The notes under the pieces were generated by a model that saw only the letters and a list, made by a program, of their open reading frames with translations, was not told the DNA's origin and ran no database searches. DNA of 64,000 bases from CAWIVH01 sp963839475 (GTDB taxonomy: Bacteria > Acidobacteriota > UBA6911): contig CAWIVH010000021.1 of the NCBI GenBank assembly GCA_963839475.1, positions 558,001 to 622,000 on the forward strand, in the 5' to 3' direction. This document shows, in pieces, positions 51,055 to 59,961 of this stretch (its first letter is position 1; every line of letters starts with the position of its first letter). Made by a program: the position numbers and the translations under genes.

Positions 51055-52361
51055 TATGGCTTCGCCTCCAATGTTTTCCGCACCGGTAGCAGACGATCGC
51101 CGACATTCACCCCGGACAGAATCTGAATCAGACGATCACTATAGGGACCTACTTCAACCACCTGCCGACTTGCAGTCTTGGAATCCGCCCCTTTTTGCAC
51201 GAAATATTTGCCTTCAACGTCAAGGCCCAGATACTCACGGGGCACCGCCACTACCTGCGTGGCAAAGGTAACAGGCACCTCGATTTTTACCGTCATCCCG
51301 GGCTTCATCATTCCGATTTCCACTTTTTCCAGATTGATCACAGCCTTGAACACTTTGTGCAGGGAAGCGAAACTTTTTTTTGTCGCCACGCTGGTCAGGG
51401 ATGCGATTCTTCCCTTCCAGATCCGGCCAGGCAACGCATCGAGAGTCAGGTCACACACCATGTTGGGCGACAAGAATCGCAATTCGGTGTCATACACGTT
51501 AGCGACAACCTGCAGCGAGGAAAGATCGGGCAAGGTCATCACCGGCATGCCACGGAACGCCATGTCTCCGACCTGGAATTTGCGCTGGCTGGCCCAATTG
51601 TCTCCATAAATGATGATTCCATCTTGGGGAGCATCCACGAGCATCCGGGCTATGTCGCCTTCGATCTTCTTCAGGTTGATCTCTGCCTGGTCCCGATCAA
51701 CTTCCACCAGAGCGACCTGCGCAGGGATGCTTTCGGTAAGGTTTTTCAGCCTCTCGTTTGCCTTGGATAGGGCGAGTTTGGCTTTCTCGAAATCCAGCTG
51801 ATACTTCTGAAAGGTGTTGGCCGGCAGAAGCCCTTTGTCAATTTTTGCATACAGGGCCGCAACTTTGAGATTTGCCGTAGCAGCGCTGACCTCAATCAAA
51901 AGATCCGATTTCTGCACCTCAAGATCGGCTTTGGTCTTCTCAATTCTGAGCTTCGCTTCATCAAGGATGCGCTGAGCTTCGTTTTTCTGGCTCATCAACG
52001 TCGAAGCATCGAACTCGAGAATTCTATCCCCGCTTTTAACTTCTGTCCCTTCTTCCGCCATAAAGGTGATGGAAGATCCGAACATGGATCGGACTTCCGG
52101 GGCAGTGAGGTCCCTGGTTCGGGCGGCCTTGAGCTCACCGGTTATAAGTATGGTGGTGTTCAAGTCACTTTTGCCCACGGTATAGGCTTCAGTTTTTTCC
52201 GTCGCGTCCCCGGCTGGCTTGGTCTCAACCGCGGCTGTTTTCTTGCCGGCGCTGTCATCCGCCCTTGTCGGCTTTCCCAGGCGGAACGGTAGTACCACAG
52301 CGAGGGCGAGCAAAACCAACAGCAGGGAAATGTATGTCGGCCGTTGCAGGAGTCGTTTCAT
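51054..52361 (-). CDS. HlyD/RND-type periplasmic adaptor (first)
   Basis: 435 residues from the ATG at 52361 (AGGAG 8-9 bases upstream; the longer frame overlaps the upstream gene). Anchor helix TYISLLLVLLALAVVLPF, an acidic/Thr linker, lipoyl half-motif MAEEGTEVKSGDRILEFDAS, helical hairpin (about 115-235), then DAPQDGIIIYGDNWASQRKFQVGD and a barrel with PNMVCDLTLDALPGRIWKG. C-terminal domain ends SGVNVGDRLLPVRKT, typical of MacA-like adaptors. Confidence 0.9.
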   Translation of the reverse strand: MKRLLQRPTYISLLLVLLALAVVLPFRLGKPTRADDSAGKKTAAVETKPAGDATEKTEAYTVGKSDLNTTILITGELKAARTRDLTAPEVRSMFGSSITFMAEEGTEVKSGDRILEFDASTLMSQKNEAQRILDEAKLRIEKTKADLEVQKSDLLIEVSAATANLKVAALYAKIDKGLLPANTFQKYQLDFEKAKLALSKANERLKNLTESIPAQVALVEVDRDQAEINLKKIEGDIARMLVDAPQDGIIIYGDNWASQRKFQVGDMAFRGMPVMTLPDLSSLQVVANVYDTELRFLSPNMVCDLTLDALPGRIWKGRIASLTSVATKKSFASLHKVFKAVINLEKVEIGMMKPGMTVKIEVPVTFATQVVAVPREYLGLDVEGKYFVQKGADSKTASRQVVEVGPYSDRLIQILSGVNVGDRLLPVRKTLEAKP

Positions 52362-52372
52362 TAAAATCACTC

Positions 52373-53524
52373 CTATTCTTGAGGACCGGTAGTTTTTGGT
52401 GAGCCCCCGGAAATGATACGCATACCACCCCCTGGATCCGCCTTCTGCATTTTTACCCAATCCTGCCAGTCCTTTTCAACCTGGTCCAGATTCGTTCCAA
52501 GATACCCATCACGGAAAAGAGCTTCGCGCGTCAACTTGCCATCCCGGTTCCATTGCACCGCCTCGCGCACTTTGGTCTCACCCAATTTTTCGATGGCATA
52601 ACGGAAAAAAGTGGCGGCCTGGGCGTCAAACAGCATGCGGTCCTGCTGATCTTTGGGAAGATTAAAGGCGCGCTGTCCGCCTCCGCTTCCACCCCGCTGC
52701 CCGCCTCCGCCTCCCGGCATGCCCCCGCCAGGCATACCGCCCTGTGCGCCGCCGGCCGTTGAGCCTCCGCCGTCCCCACCCATCCTGATCACCACGTTTC
52801 CGCCTCCGACGCCGGTTTCCACAGGAGCAATGAACGGGCGGGGCATGACGAGCACATCCTCCAGAGGAAAAGCCTCCTCCAGGCGGGCCTGGAGAAATCC
52901 AAGGTTGGAGAAAGAACTCCCGGATGCGTAGGCAGCAAGCCCGATGTCAAGCCAGTCTGCCAGAGGACTTCTTCCCATATCCTCAATCCGTGAAGATCGG
53001 TATTCCTTGGTCGGATTCAGGGTGGTCATCAAAATTGCATAACACATCCGAAGTGAAGTTGAAGATACGAGCCTCGCCTCTTCGGCGGCTTTCTGCTCCG
53101 GAGTCCGATTTTGGAAACGCTCCAAAATCTGCGGCGGAACCATGCCGCCCATTTGGGCTTTGATTTGGGCCAACCGTTGCTGTGCCGCCACTTCAGAAGT
53201 CGTCTGAACCAGAACCCATTTGTATCCTTGCTTCAGAATTTGGGTTTCGTTCACTGAATCTTTTTGATCCAGGGTATTGCAGATGACGATCGCCCCCTTG
53301 GCCAATTCCCCGCCGAGGTAGCTTGCCAATATTTGTTGCGCATCCTTGATCGGTTTGGAAAAGGCGGCTATATCCGCAGACCCTGAAGCGAAAAAATCCA
53401 CATTGGTGGAAACTTCCTTGAAATGTTTAAAGTTTTTGTTGAAATTTGCGTTCTGGCCGGAAGCCAGAGACGCACCCACTGCAATTATCCAAATTACTGT
53501 CAATACGGGCTTTGTTTTATGCAT
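52373..53524 (-). CDS. Secreted protein with degenerate peptidase-MA-like region and Gly-rich insert
   Basis: 383 residues with a signal peptide (VLTVIWIIAVGASLASG). Residues 25-220 resemble the peptidase-MA (gluzincin) fold: YRSSRIEDMGRSPLADWLDIGLAAYASGSS looks like the WLxEGLAxY motif, but no HExxH is present, so it is not a peptidase as written. A glycine-rich stretch (about 240-290) follows, then a C-terminal helical part (RYAIEKLGETKVREAVQWN) like the end of gluzincin domains. First gene of the unit with the adaptors; 11 bases separate it from the first adaptor. Role unknown, perhaps an accessory periplasmic factor. Confidence 0.78.
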   Translation of the reverse strand: MHKTKPVLTVIWIIAVGASLASGQNANFNKNFKHFKEVSTNVDFFASGSADIAAFSKPIKDAQQILASYLGGELAKGAIVICNTLDQKDSVNETQILKQGYKWVLVQTTSEVAAQQRLAQIKAQMGGMVPPQILERFQNRTPEQKAAEEARLVSSTSLRMCYAILMTTLNPTKEYRSSRIEDMGRSPLADWLDIGLAAYASGSSFSNLGFLQARLEEAFPLEDVLVMPRPFIAPVETGVGGGNVVIRMGGDGGGSTAGGAQGGMPGGGMPGGGGGQRGGSGGGQRAFNLPKDQQDRMLFDAQAATFFRYAIEKLGETKVREAVQWNRDGKLTREALFRDGYLGTNLDQVEKDWQDWVKMQKADPGGGMRIISGGSPKTTGPQE

Positions 53525-53714
53525 TTTCTCAGACCATTACGGATCAATCACACTTCCATTTATTGCCTGCCAAAGCATAATTACGCCGGACATGATCCGC
53601 TGTTCCGCATTTTGCCTTTATTTCATGAAAAATAAAGCTTTCTTTGAAACAATCGGTCCATCCGGATATACCTCGTCCAACCCGGGCAAAACCTGAAGGA
53701 CTGGTTGCCGGATT

Positions 53715-54266
53715 TCATTCCGGCAGGCGGGTGCTTCTCTTGGGCCGGGTGCGGCGGTTTTCCGTCTTTTTGAGACTGCGGGCAACCGATTCCGGCATGG
53801 CTTTTTTGCCGTTTTCGAAATAACCCTGGACCTGCTGCGGCCGGATCGAGTAAATGCGGGCAATGGCCCGGCAGGCCAGGATTCGGACCAGCCGGTTATT
53901 ATCCTCAACTGCCGCCACCAGGGACGTGAGGGTTTCGGCGATGCAGTTAGGGTAGGCAGCCGCGATTCGTCCCAGGGCATATACCAAGGACCAGCGGACT
54001 GAGGCTGAATCGTCAGAAAGCCCATCCTGAATTCGAGCCAGGATTCGCACCAGACGCCTGGGATGCGACTCGGACAGTCGGCCAATGGTTGCGGCAGCGC
54101 GTCCCCGTACGGCCAAATTCCGGTCTTCGAGCATTCCGACAAGTTCATCCAAACGCTTGGGATGGTCAACAACAACCCTCACAACTTCGGATGTGCGGAG
54201 ATTGGAAAGAGGCACGGCACTCTTCTTCCGGCTCCGTGTAACCGTCTGACTTCTCGGATCCATCAT
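53715..54266 (-). CDS. HEAT-repeat protein
   Basis: 183 residues. Three to four HEAT-like helix pairs are visible (PKRLDELVGMLEDRNLAVRGRAAATIGRLSES, ILARIQDGLSDDSASVRWSLVYALGRIAAAYP, LTSLVAAVEDNNRLVRILACRAIARI), with Asp-Arg pairs at the usual positions, flanked by basic tails. Likely a scaffold or a nucleic-acid/protein interaction module; related to PBS lyase HEAT proteins. A reading on the other frame (53618-54175) is a shadow. No clear operon partner. Confidence 0.82.
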   Translation of the reverse strand: MMDPRSQTVTRSRKKSAVPLSNLRTSEVVRVVVDHPKRLDELVGMLEDRNLAVRGRAAATIGRLSESHPRRLVRILARIQDGLSDDSASVRWSLVYALGRIAAAYPNCIAETLTSLVAAVEDNNRLVRILACRAIARIYSIRPQQVQGYFENGKKAMPESVARSLKKTENRRTRPKRSTRLPE

Positions 54267-54375
54267 AAGCTCTGAATGCTTTCTGCTGTGCGACTGCGGC
54301 CAACGAGTCTCTTATCGGCATTATGAGGGCTGCCTGGGGCTATTTGCCGCGGTTCGCGGTTGCGCAAACACAAAA

Positions 54376-55734
54376 TCAGGCCTTCATGTTTTCCTTGGCA
54401 AAATCCCAGCTGACCATCCGTTTCTCCCGAATCGACCGGTTTACCATGTGAGCGCACGACGCCGCCCGGTGTCCGGCCAGGGCATCCTCGAGCGGCTGCT
54501 TTCGGGTTTTGATGGAATTGAAGAAGCTCCTGAAGTGGAGGAATGTGGACTCCATTCCCACCTCTTGATACTGCTCCTGAGCAGCCACGAGGTCAGGCTC
54601 GCGCGACGCGGGAATCTCTTCTTGCCGGTTCTTGGCCTCTTTGTAGTACGCCGCCTCCATTGCCGTGGGCCAGCTTTCGATGACCCATCGATTATCTTCA
54701 TTCACGTTTTCGGGGAGGAAGGTCAGGGAATTCCCGAGAAGCAGGCTCCCCTTGGTACCCAGAATCTGGAAACCACCCTCGGATGAAACCTGGTTGTTGA
54801 ACGTGCTGCTCAGGTTGGCGACGAACCCCTCGGGATACTCGAGCACCGCATTGACGGTGTCGGGGACATCGCGCGATTCCTTCCAGCGATAAAGCTGTCC
54901 CATGGCCATGATGTTGGACGGCATTTTCGCGTTCATCATGTAGTGGATGCTGGTAACCAGGTGTACAAAAAGGTCTGTGGCGATACCCCCAGAATATTCC
55001 TGGTAGCAGCGCCATCTGAAGAACCGTGCGTAATCGACCGGTCGTTTGGTCGAGGGCCCGAGAAACATTTCCCAGTTCACGGTCTGCGGCGAGGCGTCGG
55101 GCGGAATAGGATAGATCCAGGCTCCACCCGCGGTATTGCGGTTGAAGAAAGCGCGAATAATTGTAATCTGGCCGAGTTTCCCCGATGCGATGATTTCTCG
55201 CGCCTTCTGCTGCAGCCGCGAACTCATTCCCTGGCTGCCAACCTGAAGAATGCGCCCTGTTTTTTGAACCTCAGCGATGATCCGGTTTCCTTCATCGGCG
55301 GTGTAAGTCAGCGGCTTTTCAATGTAGACATCCTTCCCGGCCTGAAGCGCGTCGATTGCCATGGTGGCGTGCCAGTGATCGGGAGTGCTGATGACAACGG
55401 CATCGATCGACTTATCGGCCAGGATCTCCCGGTAGTCCGGATAGACCTTGGGCCGGCGCCCGGTCCTTTCAAGAGCGCGCTCAATCCTGCTCTTATAGGC
55501 ATCGCATACGCCGACGATTTCAGCGCCGGGCAAGGCCTGGATGGCCGCCATCAACTGGTGAGCCCGCGCTCCGGTACCTATCATGCCAACGGTGATCTTA
55601 TCTCCTGGCGAAACCGCCGAAGCCGGCCCTTCGCTCGCGGCGAGCGTTTCGCTAAACCCCACTCCCAGTGTTGCACCACCCAAGGCGCTTCGCTGCATGA
55701 ATTCCCTTCGATCGATCAGGTTTTCCGCTGTCAT
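54376..55734 (-). CDS. Tat-exported Gfo/Idh/MocA-family oxidoreductase
   Basis: 452 residues. The N-terminus has a twin-arginine signal (DRREFMQRSALGGATLGVGFS). Rossmann domain: ITVGMIGTGARAHQLMAAIQ and VGVCDAYKSRIERAL; conserved EKPLTYTADEGNRI (Lys at about 132) and a C-terminal substrate domain. Homologs of this type (with FDHWHA-like VVISTPDHWHATMA) are abundant in acidobacteria and planctomycetes and act on sugars outside the cytoplasm, with NADP bound before export. Substrate unknown. Predicted promoter about 75 bases upstream. Confidence 0.9.
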   Translation of the reverse strand: MTAENLIDRREFMQRSALGGATLGVGFSETLAASEGPASAVSPGDKITVGMIGTGARAHQLMAAIQALPGAEIVGVCDAYKSRIERALERTGRRPKVYPDYREILADKSIDAVVISTPDHWHATMAIDALQAGKDVYIEKPLTYTADEGNRIIAEVQKTGRILQVGSQGMSSRLQQKAREIIASGKLGQITIIRAFFNRNTAGGAWIYPIPPDASPQTVNWEMFLGPSTKRPVDYARFFRWRCYQEYSGGIATDLFVHLVTSIHYMMNAKMPSNIMAMGQLYRWKESRDVPDTVNAVLEYPEGFVANLSSTFNNQVSSEGGFQILGTKGSLLLGNSLTFLPENVNEDNRWVIESWPTAMEAAYYKEAKNRQEEIPASREPDLVAAQEQYQEVGMESTFLHFRSFFNSIKTRKQPLEDALAGHRAASCAHMVNRSIREKRMVSWDFAKENMKA

Positions 55735-56072
55735 GGACTATCGTCTCCTTGCCGGCTGAACTACCCCTAGGAAGATAATGGCCTATCGCTGCTCACTCGG
55801 TCTCCCCCGGAGTATGACGCTGTAGCGGATTGAAGTCAATCACCCGCAGGGATCGTCACGGCAAGCGCTGGATGGTGATCGGAGAGAATCATCCTCCAAG
55901 ACTCAACGCCTTCAGGAGGGATGCTGTTTGTTTGTCCGGAACGGCTCCGCATGAGGCGGCAAAACCTTACAACAAGGCGCTATCGCCGCGATCGAGGCCG
56001 GGAAAAAGAGTGGTGTCACGTCCACACCGGAACATCATGGCTTTCGGTAAATGGACAGCGACTCAGGAAAGC
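55735..56072. other. 338-base intergenic region
   Basis: It holds the promoter of the Gfo/Idh/MocA gene near its left end. The rest shows no supported gene; a plus-strand 102-codon frame (55830-56138) has no Shine-Dalgarno and runs into the pentapeptide gene. Confidence 0.55.
55811..55839 (-). promoter_or_regulatory. Putative promoter of the Gfo/Idh/MocA gene
   Basis: Minus-strand TTGACT, 17-base spacer, CATACT; transcript start about 70 bases before the ATG. Confidence 0.5.
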
Positions 56073-56975
56073 CTACCGCCTCATCGGCTTTTCGCTTCCC
56101 ATGCCTTTGAGGTACGGCCCCCGACTGCCGTTCGGTAAAATGGTGTTGGAGGAAGTGTGGGCGCCGCTCAATTGGTTCGGAGTGAGCCCCCGCGCGCCAT
56201 CCAGGGCGGTACCGCGGAAATCGGTCATTCCCAGATTTGTTCCCTCAAAAATGGCTCCAACCAGAATCGCGTATGAAAAATCAACTCCGGACAGGTTGGC
56301 GTTGGCGAAGTTAGAACGTGAATAGTCCGATTTATAGAAATTGGCCTGGCTGAGATTGGCACCAGAAAAAACTGCACCATCTCCGTTGGTACCGCGGAAG
56401 TCGCAGCTCTGTGTAATGGCGCTGGAGAAATTGCTCAATGCCAGTCGCGCCCCGGTGAATCTCCCGGATTGAATTTTAGCTCCCCGGAACGAAGTCTTTT
56501 CGAGGTCGGCATCCGCGAAATTGCAGTTGAATAATTGGGAATGGTTGAACTGCGCCGATTTCAGAATCGCACCCGCAAAATCGCAGTCGAACATCTTACC
56601 GTCGAAAACCCGGCACTCGCGAAGGACGGCGCCGCAAAGCCTGGTATGCTCCATTCGCGTTTCGCACAGGTTAGCTTCGCCGAGGATGCAATTCTGAAGG
56701 TTTGCCCCGCTCAGATCCGCTCCCGTCAGATCGACGTGGTACATCGTGGCCCCACGGAGATCGGCACCCCGCAAATCGGCTCCGCTTAGGTCCGCATGAG
56801 ACAAATTAGCCTCGATGAGCGAAAGGCTCGCCAAATTGGCTCGGCGCAAGTTGGCTTTTTGCAGATCGCCTCTGTTCAGAAATCCACGACTTAAATCAGC
56901 CCTCACCCCGCCTTTGCCGGATAGCCATGCCACATGTGAATCCAAAACCGCCGCAATCGATTGTCCTCTGATCAT
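56073..56975 (-). CDS. Pentapeptide-repeat protein
   Basis: 300 residues. From about residue 30 to 255 the sequence is a run of pentapeptides of A(D/N)LXX form (RANLASL, SHADLSGADLRGADLRGA, GANLSQANF, YSRSNFANANLSGVDF) forming a right-handed beta-helix of about eleven coils, with two shorter irregular places. The N-terminal 25 residues (IAAVLDSHVAWLSGKGG) resemble a cap; the C-terminal 40 residues are unstructured. No signal peptide. Such proteins can mimic DNA (gyrase protection) or act as scaffolds; function unknown here. Confidence 0.9.
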   Translation of the reverse strand: MIRGQSIAAVLDSHVAWLSGKGGVRADLSRGFLNRGDLQKANLRRANLASLSLIEANLSHADLSGADLRGADLRGATMYHVDLTGADLSGANLQNCILGEANLCETRMEHTRLCGAVLRECRVFDGKMFDCDFAGAILKSAQFNHSQLFNCNFADADLEKTSFRGAKIQSGRFTGARLALSNFSSAITQSCDFRGTNGDGAVFSGANLSQANFYKSDYSRSNFANANLSGVDFSYAILVGAIFEGTNLGMTDFRGTALDGARGLTPNQLSGAHTSSNTILPNGSRGPYLKGMGSEKPMRR

Positions 56976-57279
56976 AATTCTCAGCGCATCCTTGCAGCCG
57001 GGTCGACTCGGATCCGGCCAAGATAAAAGTTGAAGTGAAATTCACGGCCGGGATGGCTTATGTTCCGTCACCGATCGCATCTGCAGGTACCGCGGCGGTC
57101 TCATCAGCGCACGCGATAACTACATTCCTAATATTCATATCGAAATATTGATTGAATTCATTAACTTTACGATGCTTGCCGATAGAGAGAGGGTGAAAAA
57201 GTCGTGTGTTGCTGGACACGGATAGTCCTTTGTGCCACTCTAAGCAGAGCAAGTTTGACAGCGAGTGTTCCTTTATCCC
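56976..57279. other. 304-base divergent intergenic region
   Basis: Between the pentapeptide gene (minus) and the pseudokinase (plus). No clear -35/-10 pair, hairpin or small gene stands out. Confidence 0.5.
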
Positions 57280-58263
57280 ATGATCGGCGAAAAATTAGGC
57301 AGATATACGATAATCGAGGAAATCGGTTCCGGCAGCATGGGAACCGTGTACCGCGCCGGAGACGGCCTGGATGGCCGTCCGGTCGCGCTGAAGCTTGTCA
57401 GAGCAAATGTCCTATATGACGCCGAACGAAGGGAACGATTCCTTCAATGTATGCTCGCGGCCAGTGAAATCCGTCATCCGGGCATCTGCCCTATTTTGGA
57501 AATCGGGGATGATGAAGACGATTTCTTTGTCGTAACTCCCTTTCTGCAGGGCGAAACCCTCGACCACGTAATCCGGCATCATGGGACCTCCCTCTCCCAG
57601 GCTCTCCGCTATGCGGTTGCTGCAGGTGAAGCACTTCAGGCTGTTCACGCTGCCGGAGCGATTCATCGAGCTTTCAAGCCCGCTAATGTCTGGCTGCAGC
57701 CCGACGGCTCCGTCATTCTGACAGACTGCGGCCTCGCTCGGTTTACGGAGATTGAGAGCCGAGACAAACACCAGGCACGGCTCAATCGGATTGATTGCGC
57801 AGACACCATCATACCCATGAGTGCTCTCGCTTACATGAGCCCCGAACAGGTACGAGGGGACGAACTCGACCATCGCAGCGACATCTTCTCGTTCGGCGTT
57901 GTGCTGTTCGAAATGATGGCAGGCCGCCACCCCTTTGAAGCACGAAATTCGCTGGCTCGAATGAGTGCGATTCTGGAAGCAGAACCCGTTTTTCCGGCGC
58001 TCCGACGAGCCAGCCTTCCCCGGGGCTCAGAAGCGGTAATCTGGAAGGCCCTGTCCAAAAACCCCGTCGACCGCTATGGAACCATGGAACAGATGCTGGA
58101 GCATATCAGGCAGCTTCGTGATGGGGGAGTAAGTCAGGCAGATGCGTTGAACCTGGATGAATCCCGGGGCCGGGTTCCGAAATCCATGAAGACATCGTTG
58201 ATCATCGGGGGAGCCGTGCTCGCGGTGGCGTCGTTGTTGTCCTACCTTTTCACGGGCTGTTGA
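57280..58263 (+). CDS. Membrane-anchored kinase-like protein, probable pseudokinase
   Basis: 327 residues from the ATG at 57280 (a GTG 15 bases earlier is possible; neither has a clear Shine-Dalgarno). PknB-like fold: glycine loop IGSGSMGTVYRA, VALK Lys 38, SPEQVRGDELDHRSDIFSFG in the C-lobe. The catalytic loop, however, reads HRAFKPAN (129-136): the catalytic Asp is Ala. DFG reads DCG (149-151), keeping the metal Asp. It should bind ATP poorly or be a scaffold rather than phosphorylate. A single membrane helix (LIIGGAVLAVASLLSYLF) ends the protein. Close to the active kinase type at the left edge of the window but not adjacent. Confidence 0.88.
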   Translation: MIGEKLGRYTIIEEIGSGSMGTVYRAGDGLDGRPVALKLVRANVLYDAERRERFLQCMLAASEIRHPGICPILEIGDDEDDFFVVTPFLQGETLDHVIRHHGTSLSQALRYAVAAGEALQAVHAAGAIHRAFKPANVWLQPDGSVILTDCGLARFTEIESRDKHQARLNRIDCADTIIPMSALAYMSPEQVRGDELDHRSDIFSFGVVLFEMMAGRHPFEARNSLARMSAILEAEPVFPALRRASLPRGSEAVIWKALSKNPVDRYGTMEQMLEHIRQLRDGGVSQADALNLDESRGRVPKSMKTSLIIGGAVLAVASLLSYLFTGC

Positions 58264-58360
58264 TCCCCCGCCGGTTTTGCCGCGCGAGCCAACCATCTCA
58301 AAAATCGAACTGGAAACAGGACCGCCAAAGCGGTTGGTCCTATCGCATTCCGGGGCGCTG

Positions 58361-59374
58361 ATGCGAAAAATCTCAATTGCCGTGATCGGATTGGGCAACG
58401 TTGCGAGGTCCTTTCTGCGATTTTGCCTGCGCGAGGGCGAAGCTGCCCTGCCCTTCCACTTTGCGGGTCTTGCCGACAGGAGTGGGGCCGTATACCTCCC
58501 GGAAGGCACCGATTTTGAAGCGCTTTTAAAGAAAAAAACCGCAGGGCAGTCCCTCGCCAAAATCTTCGGATCGTTGGCTGTCAGACCTGTGGAGGAGTTT
58601 CTTGATTCGGCCCCTTCTCGTTCAGTAGATGTTGTGCTGGAATCGCTTCCGACGCTTCTTGAATCAGCCCAGCCGGCGCTCAATTTCGTTCTGAAAGCAT
58701 TATCCGTCCGTATTCCCGTGGTTACGGTGGACAAAGGCCCCTTGATCCATAACTTCAACGCAGTGATCGAGGCAGCCAAGGCCGCAGGAGTAGGGCTGGA
58801 ATTCAATGGAACAACGGGCGTTGCTTCGCCGGAGGGATGGAACGGGGCGGAAGTCGTGGAAATTTCGGGCGTTTTGAACGGCACGACCAACTTCCTGCTT
58901 TCCGCAATGGCCGCCGGAGAGCAAGATTTTGACAGATTGATACAGACCGCGCAGGAAGCAGGAATCGCCGAGCCGGATCCCTCGTTTGATATTGACGGCT
59001 GGGATGCAGCCTGCAAAATCCTCATCCTGGCATCGAAATGGATGGGTTGCCGGGACGGGATCCTCTCGGTGGACCGAACCGGTATCGGCCCTGAAACATG
59101 GCCGGCCGTCCGCAGCGCCGCCCTCCAAGGAAAGGTGTTGCGCCTCATCGCACGAGCTTTACTCCATGATGGACAGATTGTGCTGTCGGTCCGTCCGGAA
59201 GCTCAGGATCCGCAATCTCCCTTTTTTGATGTTTGGGGAACGGACAAATCCGCTGTTTTCCGCACCAGGCACCATGGCGATTTCCTGGTTGGAGCGCGCT
59301 CAGGCCGAGATGAAATCGCCGGCGTTATTTGCCGGGACATACTCCGCGTCTGCCCTCCTGTGGATCATTCCTGA
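58361..59374 (+). CDS. Homoserine dehydrogenase-like protein without ACT domain
   Basis: 337 residues from the ATG at 58361; the longer frame begins 84 bases upstream. NAD-binding IAVIGLGNVARSFLRFC, the catalytic block VTVDKGPLIHNFNAVIEAAKAAGVGLEFNGTTGVASP (Lys about 128) and the ILNGTTNFLL-like VLNGTTNFLLSAM motif, ending with FDIDGWDAACKILILASKWMG. Standard HSD is about 430 residues with an ACT domain; this one lacks it, as in the short acidobacterial/archaeal type. It reduces aspartate semialdehyde to homoserine, by inference; no thr genes are adjacent. Confidence 0.85.
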   Translation: MRKISIAVIGLGNVARSFLRFCLREGEAALPFHFAGLADRSGAVYLPEGTDFEALLKKKTAGQSLAKIFGSLAVRPVEEFLDSAPSRSVDVVLESLPTLLESAQPALNFVLKALSVRIPVVTVDKGPLIHNFNAVIEAAKAAGVGLEFNGTTGVASPEGWNGAEVVEISGVLNGTTNFLLSAMAAGEQDFDRLIQTAQEAGIAEPDPSFDIDGWDAACKILILASKWMGCRDGILSVDRTGIGPETWPAVRSAALQGKVLRLIARALLHDGQIVLSVRPEAQDPQSPFFDVWGTDKSAVFRTRHHGDFLVGARSGRDEIAGVICRDILRVCPPVDHS

Positions 59375-59470
59375 AACCATCCTGCCCGCCTGCGCCCCCC
59401 ATAGGAATCTCTTCCTGCAAAATATGCCGCGGGTTCACGGATCAAGCTGTTTTAGTGAGGTTCGCATGGT

Positions 59471-59476
59471 TATAAT
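59471..59476 (+). promoter_or_regulatory. Possible -10 box of the DUF2007 gene
   Basis: TATAAT with a preceding TGGT, 31 bases before the ATG; no good -35. Confidence 0.35.
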
Positions 59477-59507
59477 TGGATTGAGAAACCGATCATGGGA
59501 GGTGAAT

Positions 59508-59894
59508 ATGCCGGTTTGCCCGAAATGCAGAGCCGAATACCGTTCCGGTAGCACCACGTGTACTGATTGCCAGGTCGATCTCGTAGACGTCCTGCCGGCA
59601 CCGACGCCGGAGGAAGTCCAGGAAGACAATTTGTACAAGCTTGACGAACTCGCTGAACTGGCGGATTTCAACACTTTTTCCGAGGCGGAAATGATGCAGG
59701 AGATGCTGTCAAGCAATCAGATTGAATCCACCATCCGGGGAGAGAGCGATCAGATCTACGCAGGTTCTTGGGTCCGGCCGGTTACCCTGTTGGTCGAAAA
59801 ACACAATCTGGATTCGGCCCGGGAAATATACGAAGCTTATTTTGCCGGCCGGGAGATCCCCGAGGTTGAACCGCCGGAAGGGGAAGCAGAATAG
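59508..59894 (+). CDS. DUF2007 (putative signal-transducing) protein with N-terminal zinc ribbon
   Basis: 128 residues from the ATG at 59508 with GGAGG 5 bases upstream; the longer frame from 58986 is a shadow of the previous gene. The N-terminus is a zinc ribbon (CPKC, CTDC). The second half is the DUF2007 domain: FSEAEMMQEMLSSNQIESTIRGE and VRPVTLLVEKHNLDSAREIYEAYF. It is cytosolic; the domain is thought to bind regulatory partners. Acidic tail. Confidence 0.82.
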   Translation: MPVCPKCRAEYRSGSTTCTDCQVDLVDVLPAPTPEEVQEDNLYKLDELAELADFNTFSEAEMMQEMLSSNQIESTIRGESDQIYAGSWVRPVTLLVEKHNLDSAREIYEAYFAGREIPEVEPPEGEAE

Positions 59895-59961
59895 AGGCTG
59901 GCTTCTTTTTACCGCCAGAAGGTCCTGGGTTCAAGATCGGTCACATGGGGGATGGTTAAAT

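Noticed and set aside
52650..52770. G/C-rich repetitive tract
   Set aside because: It encodes the glycine-rich insert of the secreted protein and is in frame.
53618..54175. 185-codon frame on the minus strand overlapping the HEAT-repeat gene
   Set aside because: Overlaps almost fully with 53715-54266, which has clear repeats; the other frame shows no structure.
55830..56138. 102-codon plus-strand frame between the oxidoreductase and pentapeptide genes
   Set aside because: No Shine-Dalgarno, basic low-quality sequence and overlap with the pentapeptide gene.
56073..56975. Apparent tandem repeat at DNA level
   Set aside because: Explained by the pentapeptide-repeat protein code; not a CRISPR or mobile repeat.
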